The position numbers and the translations under genes are program-made. Below the pieces are notes generated by a model that was given only the letters and a program-made list of their open reading frames with translations, was not told where the DNA came from and did not search any database. Below are positions 15,580 to 18,574 of a DNA stretch of 18,574 nt, one piece after another. Numbering within the stretch: the stretch's first letter is position 1; the number at the start of each line of letters is the position of its first letter. The DNA comes from Spartobacteria bacterium (GTDB lineage: Bacteria > Verrucomicrobiota > Verrucomicrobiia > Chthoniobacterales > UBA6821): positions 1 through 18,574 of the forward strand of contig CANIBV010000019.1 of assembly GCA_947466005.1 (NCBI GenBank), read 5' to 3'.

Positions 15580-15852
15580 ATGAATACAAAAAAATACATT
15601 CGCAGCAGCGTGTTGGCTGACGCTCCAACACAGATAGTTCCTCGTCTTGGTGAGGATCAACAAACGACAGAAAACCCAACCGTTCAACTCCTCACTCGTG
15701 GTGAGTTATCCAGACGATGGAATCTGTCAATAGAAACGCTCAAGAGATGGGAGAAGTCAGGAAAACTTCCCTTCATCAAACTTGGGAAGGAAGTCCGCTA
15801 TCGCATCACTGTGGTGGAGCAGATCGAAAACATCTCGGAGGTAACGAAATGA
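15580..15852 (+). CDS. Excisionase/AlpA-like helix-turn-helix protein
   Basis: The 90-aa product has a loosely structured N-terminus of about 34 residues. It is followed by a MerR-superfamily winged helix of the helix_turn_helix_17 kind: LLTRGELSRRWNLSIETLKR at 37-56, then WEKSGKLPFIKLGKEVRYRI. Small proteins like this act as recombination directionality factors (Xis) or as transcriptional activators in integrated elements. Position right after int and at the head of the replication module supports such a role. Upstream of the ATG at 15580 no good Shine-Dalgarno is visible. Its stop overlaps the next start as ATGA. Confidence 0.82.
   Translation: MNTKKYIRSSVLADAPTQIVPRLGEDQQTTENPTVQLLTRGELSRRWNLSIETLKRWEKSGKLPFIKLGKEVRYRITVVEQIENISEVTK
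15837..15841 (+). promoter_or_regulatory. Strong ribosome-binding site deciding the acidic protein start
   Basis: GGAGG lies 7 nt before the ATG at 15849, inside the end of the HTH gene. It supports starting the next gene at this ATG rather than at codons further upstream in the same frame. Confidence 0.75.
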
Positions 15853-16124
15853 GATCTGCGCCCAACCACTTTGATGACGATGATTATCAGCCAGATATCG
15901 ATAGCTACATCTACTCTGGAGATAGAGAAGAGAATCCTTTCGCTAACTGGAGCAATCTTGACGGTGATCGATTCTACTTACCTACATCAGATGACAACCT
16001 TCACAGGTTTAATTCTGAAAGAGAGGAATACATCGATGAGATGAACGAGATTTACGAATCCATTGCAGAAGCCGACATTGATGATCTCGCAGCTTACTGG
16101 CATGAGAAGGAGGAATCACTATGA
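15849..16124 (+). CDS. Very acidic 91-aa protein of unknown function
   Basis: I do not recognise this protein. By count it has 15 Asp and 12 Glu against 5 Arg and 1 Lys, a net charge near -21. It starts with an FDDDDYQPDIDSYIY stretch and ends in a predicted helix (YIDEMNEIYESIAEADIDDL). It has no signal peptide or membrane segment, so it is probably cytoplasmic. Both ends are ATGA overlaps with the HTH gene and the ATPase gene, and a strong Shine-Dalgarno precedes it, so it is a genuine coupled gene. Roles such as a DNA-mimic inhibitor or a binding partner of the downstream ATPase are conceivable but unproven. Confidence 0.75.
   Translation: MRSAPNHFDDDDYQPDIDSYIYSGDREENPFANWSNLDGDRFYLPTSDDNLHRFNSEREEYIDEMNEIYESIAEADIDDLAAYWHEKEESL
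16107..16113 (+). promoter_or_regulatory. Strong ribosome-binding site for the ATPase gene
   Basis: AAGGAGG is placed 7 nt before the ATG at 16121 and lies inside the end of the acidic-protein gene, supporting efficient coupled translation. Confidence 0.75.
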
Positions 16125-17431
16125 TACCGTCCCTATCAGCAATCCAAGCGGCGGAGTTCAAGAAATCATCTAGGGTGCTTTCGTTAAAATCGTCAGTGTC
16201 CTTGAAGGTTGAGCCTCCTACCCTCAGTCCTATTGCCCTTTACGGTGCGGTGGGTGATGTGGTGAAGAAGCTTGAACCTCATACGGAAGCTCATCCAGCA
16301 GCGTTGTTGCTTCAGTACCTTGTTGCTCTCGGTAATGTCCTTGGCAGAGGAGCCTACTATGTAACCGAATCAGATAAGCATTACCCTAATCTGTTTGCGG
16401 CTATCGTAGGAGACTCATCCTTGGGCAAAAAGGGAACATCATGGGGAAGAGTCATGTCCCTGATGAAGGAAGTCGATCCTGACTGGTCAAAGGGTAATAT
16501 CGTTAGCGGCTTGGGTAGTGGTGAGGCTGTCATCGATATGCTCAAAGATCCGACAGATCCCATCGCTGCAGCATTCACCGACAAGAGAATACTGCTCATG
16601 GAAGGTGAGTTTGCTCAAGTGCTTCAGGTCATGAACAGATCAGGTAGCACGGTTAGTGCAATCATCAGACAGGCTTGGGATACAGGCACACTGAGTAACC
16701 TGACAAAGGGAAATCACATGAAAGCTACTGATGCCCACATGTCGATCCTTGCTCATATCACCAAACCTGAACTGAGGAGGCTGATGAGTGGGGTTGATGC
16801 GTCAAATGGGTTCTCCAATAGATTCCTGTGGGGATTTAGTTCTCGCACGAAACTCCTGCCAGATGGTGGGAATATCCATCCTGAGGAGTTCTACGACGAG
16901 ATCAGCATCATCAAGAAGAACATTGGTGTGATTCATGACGCAGGGTCGTTCCAAGTTCATAGGAATGAGGAGGCGACGAGATACTGGCATGAGATCTATC
17001 CTGACCTGACCAGTGCCAGAGTTGGTCGATGGGGATCTTCCACTAGTAGAGGAGCACCTCAGGTTGTGAGGATCTCGCTCATCTTCTGCCTCTTGGATGG
17101 CAAGAAGACGATAGAGTTACCTCATCTCAAAGCTGCCAAAGCCGTGTGGGATTATTGCTGTAGCTCCGCTAGGTGGGCATTCGAGGATTTTCAGTTTTCT
17201 CCGAATGCAACCAAGTTGATTGCGGCACTGTCACATGAATCGATGACCATTGCGGATATATCACAGAAGGTATTCCTCAGAAACCTCAGTAAGATGGAAA
17301 TCAACGATGTTATCGATGAGATAGAATCGGTTTTACAACCGCCCAAGCTCTCTACGATGGAGGAAATCCAGCACAAGGAGATGCTATGGGAAGAGGATAG
17401 AAAACTCGCAGAGGTGCTGAGTAGGTTGTAA
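16121..17431 (+). CDS. DUF3987-like P-loop ATPase, putative replicative helicase of the element
   Basis: The 436-aa protein resembles the DUF3987/YfjI group of RecA-like ATPases found on plasmids, prophages and integrative elements, often beside primase-polymerase domains. Visible features are a Walker A variant VGDSSLGKKGTS (96-107) and a Walker B-like hydrophobic strand RILLMEGEF (156-164). A conserved block MNRSGSTVSAIIRQAWDTG (171-189) follows. The family-typical region from AHMSILAHITKPELRRLM to GFSNRFLWGFSSRTKLLPDG (205-249) includes R234 as a possible arginine finger. No primase domain is fused to it. A role in replicating the excised element is inferred from family and context. It is the third gene of the coupled operon and is followed by an intrinsic terminator 18 nt after the stop. 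Confidence 0.8.
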   Translation: MIPSLSAIQAAEFKKSSRVLSLKSSVSLKVEPPTLSPIALYGAVGDVVKKLEPHTEAHPAALLLQYLVALGNVLGRGAYYVTESDKHYPNLFAAIVGDSSLGKKGTSWGRVMSLMKEVDPDWSKGNIVSGLGSGEAVIDMLKDPTDPIAAAFTDKRILLMEGEFAQVLQVMNRSGSTVSAIIRQAWDTGTLSNLTKGNHMKATDAHMSILAHITKPELRRLMSGVDASNGFSNRFLWGFSSRTKLLPDGGNIHPEEFYDEISIIKKNIGVIHDAGSFQVHRNEEATRYWHEIYPDLTSARVGRWGSSTSRGAPQVVRISLIFCLLDGKKTIELPHLKAAKAVWDYCCSSARWAFEDFQFSPNATKLIAALSHESMTIADISQKVFLRNLSKMEINDVIDEIESVLQPPKLSTMEEIQHKEMLWEEDRKLAEVLSRL

Positions 17432-17448
17432 CCGACCGAACCAAATGG

Positions 17449-17483
17449 AACCCTCTTCAGCCTAACCGCTGGAGGGGGTTTTT
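17449..17483 (+). terminator. Intrinsic terminator after the ATPase operon
   Basis: CCCTCTTCAGC (17451-17461) pairs with GCTGGAGGGGG (17468-17478) around a CTAACC loop, with two G-T pairs. Two flanking A-T pairs extend the stem, and TTTTT follows. It fits Rho-independent termination of the HTH / acidic protein / ATPase transcript. Confidence 0.85.
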
Positions 17484-17541
17484 CATGCACTGAAGCCACT
17501 CCTTTTCGTATTTTTCGTTTAAAAAACGTCCCAAATCAGCC

Positions 17542-17573
17542 GAAAAGTTCCCCAATCCATCGGAAAAGTTCCC
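17542..17573 (+). repeat. Two iteron-like direct repeats
   Basis: GAAAAGTTCCC occurs at 17542-17552 and again at 17563-17573, a 21-bp period equal to about two helical turns. Each copy is preceded by a similar CC or CG context. The phasing fits binding of one protein on the same face of DNA, as in replication iterons or recombinase arm sites. Confidence 0.55.
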
Positions 17574-17675
17574 TTCACTGGGACATTCCGACACTGTTAG
17601 CACTCAGAATAAGGCATCCATCACTCTCTCATCGTTTTTATTAGACCGAGTTGGAAACGCTAGGATCGAAAAATT

Positions 17676-17708
17676 CATACAAAATAGTGCTTTCGGTGAC
17701 TTTGTATG
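17676..17708. repeat. 8-bp inverted repeat with 17-nt spacer
   Basis: CATACAAA (17676-17683) is the exact complement of TTTGTATG (17701-17708). It could form a stem-loop or bind a dimeric protein. It has no terminator-like T-run. Confidence 0.4.
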
Positions 17709-17843
17709 GGTAAGACCGTCCCAACGAGTTCTAGCCTATCCCTAGCCTCGGCATTGCTGTTTCAAGAAGAGACCCACCAACCGATTCGGTGATCTTGGGA
17801 AGTTTCTGAAACTTTGGCTGGAAGGGATGGACGGCTTCGCCGG

Positions 17844-17868
17844 CCACCCTGTGCCGAAGGTACGGTGG
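17844..17868. repeat. GC-rich hairpin in an AT-rich setting
   Basis: CCACC (17844-17848) pairs with GGTGG (17864-17868), and an inner GTGCC/GGTAC stem closes on GAA. Just before it CGGC-TTC-GCCG (17832-17842) forms another small hairpin. The GC content differs sharply from its surroundings, so it may be a dispersed repeat or a remnant of another insertion. Confidence 0.4.
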
Positions 17869-17933
17869 ATAGGTCGATCGGTTTGTTCGCATTTTTGTTA
17901 TTATGCAGCATTGAAGTCAAAAAGTCGCTGCGG

Positions 17934-18368
17934 TCATTTAGTCGGTTGTTGATAAAGGACGCCATCAGAGACTCGGCCTGTGCGTAAATACTCTTCATAA
18001 TCTTTGGGAGACCACATCAGAAAGCGGCCATGACGCTGAGTAAGAATTAGGTGATCTCTTGTCCCGTCCCGAAATCGGAGTTCAAGAAGGCAGCCATCGA
18101 GTATGAAATGTCCGTTTCTCGGGTTGTCTTTGAGTCGAGGATCATCTCCGACATCAGTGAAGATTTTGTAGGAAAAAACACCATCTCCCAAGTTAATTGA
18201 TTCACCACTGTAGTATTTTCCCGCTTGAAGGTCTTTTGGAGGAAAGGTGTAGAGTCCCTTAATGTTTTGAACTGTGGTAGATTGGGTTGTGCATCCAACG
18301 AGAAGCACCAAGGCAATGGTGATGCTGTTGAGAACGATTAGAATAGAAACAAGTCTTTGGATCTTCAT
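17934..18368 (-). CDS. Putative lipoprotein of the element
   Basis: The 144-aa protein has a typical lipoprotein leader: a basic start MKIQR, a hydrophobic stretch (LVSILIVLNSITIALVLLV) and lipobox LVGC with Cys26. The mature part is soluble and beta-rich (NGHFILDGCLLELRFRDGTR followed by DHLILTQRHGRFLMW), ending in YQQPTK. I do not recognise a family. It is oriented against the replication operon and is probably co-transcribed with the membrane protein gene to its right. The Shine-Dalgarno AAGGAG (18385-18390) is 16 nt from this ATG but 8 nt from another ATG created by an 8-bp tandem duplication. The ATG at 18368 is the only one leading into the signal peptide. Confidence 0.7.
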   Translation of the reverse strand: MKIQRLVSILIVLNSITIALVLLVGCTTQSTTVQNIKGLYTFPPKDLQAGKYYSGESINLGDGVFSYKIFTDVGDDPRLKDNPRNGHFILDGCLLELRFRDGTRDHLILTQRHGRFLMWSPKDYEEYLRTGRVSDGVLYQQPTK

Positions 18369-18376
18369 ATCTTCAT
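18361..18376 (-). repeat. 8-bp tandem duplication over the lipoprotein start codon
   Basis: ATCTTCAT is repeated in tandem at 18361-18368 and 18369-18376. On the minus strand this gives two copies of ATGAAGAT. The upstream copy has the ideal distance to AAGGAG but encodes only Met-Lys-Ile-stop, and its TGA overlaps the true start codon. Confidence 0.7.
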
Positions 18377-18457
18377 CTCTTCGTCTCCTTCATCGTTTAG
18401 TGGGAATTACTTGGTGGGATTGGTGACACTCTTATTATCCTCATATGGATCGTTGAT

Positions 18458-18574
18458 TTACTTTCTAGAAAAATAAAAGAATGCGGCAATGTTTGCTCCA
18501 GATAGAAGCACTCCGATGATACTGATTCTTATGAGTACCAATCGTAGGTTATCAACCACACTTTCTGCATGTTC
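18458..18574 (-). CDS. C-terminal fragment of a small membrane protein
   Basis: On the minus strand the frame is open from the window edge to a TAA at 18460-18458, giving 38 residues that end with a hydrophobic span (RISIIGVLLSGANIAAFFYF) and SRK. This looks like the last transmembrane helix of a protein with a short basic cytoplasmic tail. The start lies outside the window. The following lipoprotein gene begins 90 bp downstream on the same strand, so the two may form an operon. The call rests on a short fragment. Confidence 0.4.
   Translation of the reverse strand, partial: EHAESVVDNLRLVLIRISIIGVLLSGANIAAFFYFSRK

Larger units (their letters stand above)
17432..17933. other. Non-coding stretch with repeats, possible origin
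   Basis: About 500 bp contain no credible gene. After the terminator come A/T-rich sequence, two direct GAAAAGTTCCC repeats, several CGAAAA or reverse copies (for example CTTTTCG at 17502-17508), and CGTCCCA at 17527-17533 and 17717-17723. An 8-bp inverted repeat lies at 17676-17708 and a GC-rich hairpin at 17844-17868. The mix of iteron-like repeats beside a replication-type ATPase gene suggests an origin or control locus; this is inference. Confidence 0.4.
13942..18574. mobile_element. Integrated element at tRNA-Tyr (right end outside window)
   Basis: The left boundary is the tRNA-Tyr 3' fragment. To its right are a tyrosine recombinase, an excisionase-like HTH gene, an acidic small protein, a DUF3987-like ATPase, a repeat-rich non-coding stretch and two envelope-type genes. 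The DNA is visibly richer in A/T and different in codon use from the genes left of 13900. No relaxase, capsid, portal or terminase gene is seen in the portion available, so it could be an integrative mobilisable element, a phage satellite or an integrated plasmid. The other end, with an intact minus-strand tRNA-Tyr, should lie beyond 18574; genes at the right edge might already be chromosomal. Confidence 0.75.

Noticed and set aside
17762..17998. Minus-strand open frame of 78 codons
   Set aside because: It overlaps the 3' end of the lipoprotein gene, spans the GC-rich hairpins and has a low-complexity, unconvincing translation.

Overview
The window looks like a piece of a moderately GC-rich Gram-negative chromosome (left about 13.9 kb) joined to the first about 4.6 kb of a more AT-rich integrated element (right). 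Tol-Pal, an AsmA-like protein, an outer-membrane efflux channel and several lipoproteins imply an outer membrane. The protein style (long Pro/Asn-rich linkers, DUF3987-type element genes) suggests a member of the PVC group, perhaps Verrucomicrobiota. This placement is an impression, not a computed result.

Chromosomal part. The left edge carries the last 64 codons of an acetolactate synthase large subunit (ilvB), followed by priA (replication restart helicase) and a large AsmA-like envelope protein, all on the plus strand. Converging on them is a tightly packed minus-strand operon of four genes: a MarR regulator, a TolC-family efflux channel, a PgeF/YfiH laccase-domain protein and a class I methyltransferase. 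Each gene overlaps the next by 4 nt, so the operon is probably translationally coupled. A dyad just upstream of marR is a plausible autoregulatory operator. Next come a minus-strand lipoprotein gene and, divergent from it, a plus-strand run of pheA (prephenate dehydratase), tolB, pal and a DegT-type aminotransferase.

Integrated element. At 13942-13992 lies the 3' portion of a tRNA-Tyr gene on the minus strand. Its 5' half is absent and is replaced by unrelated sequence. This is the signature of an attachment site left by integration into a tRNA 3' end. Immediately inside it is a tyrosine recombinase with all expected catalytic residues, then a 200-bp control region with a strong dyad. A three-gene module coupled by ATGA overlaps follows: an excisionase-like HTH protein, a very acidic 91-aa protein and a DUF3987-like P-loop ATPase. 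A good intrinsic terminator closes this module. Beyond it is about 450 bp of non-coding DNA with iteron-like repeats and dyads that could be a replication or transfer origin. Two minus-strand envelope genes follow: a lipoprotein, and the C-terminus of a membrane protein cut by the window edge. The far end of the element, where an intact tRNA-Tyr is expected, is not in the window.

The most interesting unit is the tRNA-Tyr element with its compact int / HTH / acidic protein / DUF3987 ATPase / repeat-region layout, which resembles a minimal integrative replicon or phage-satellite-like element.
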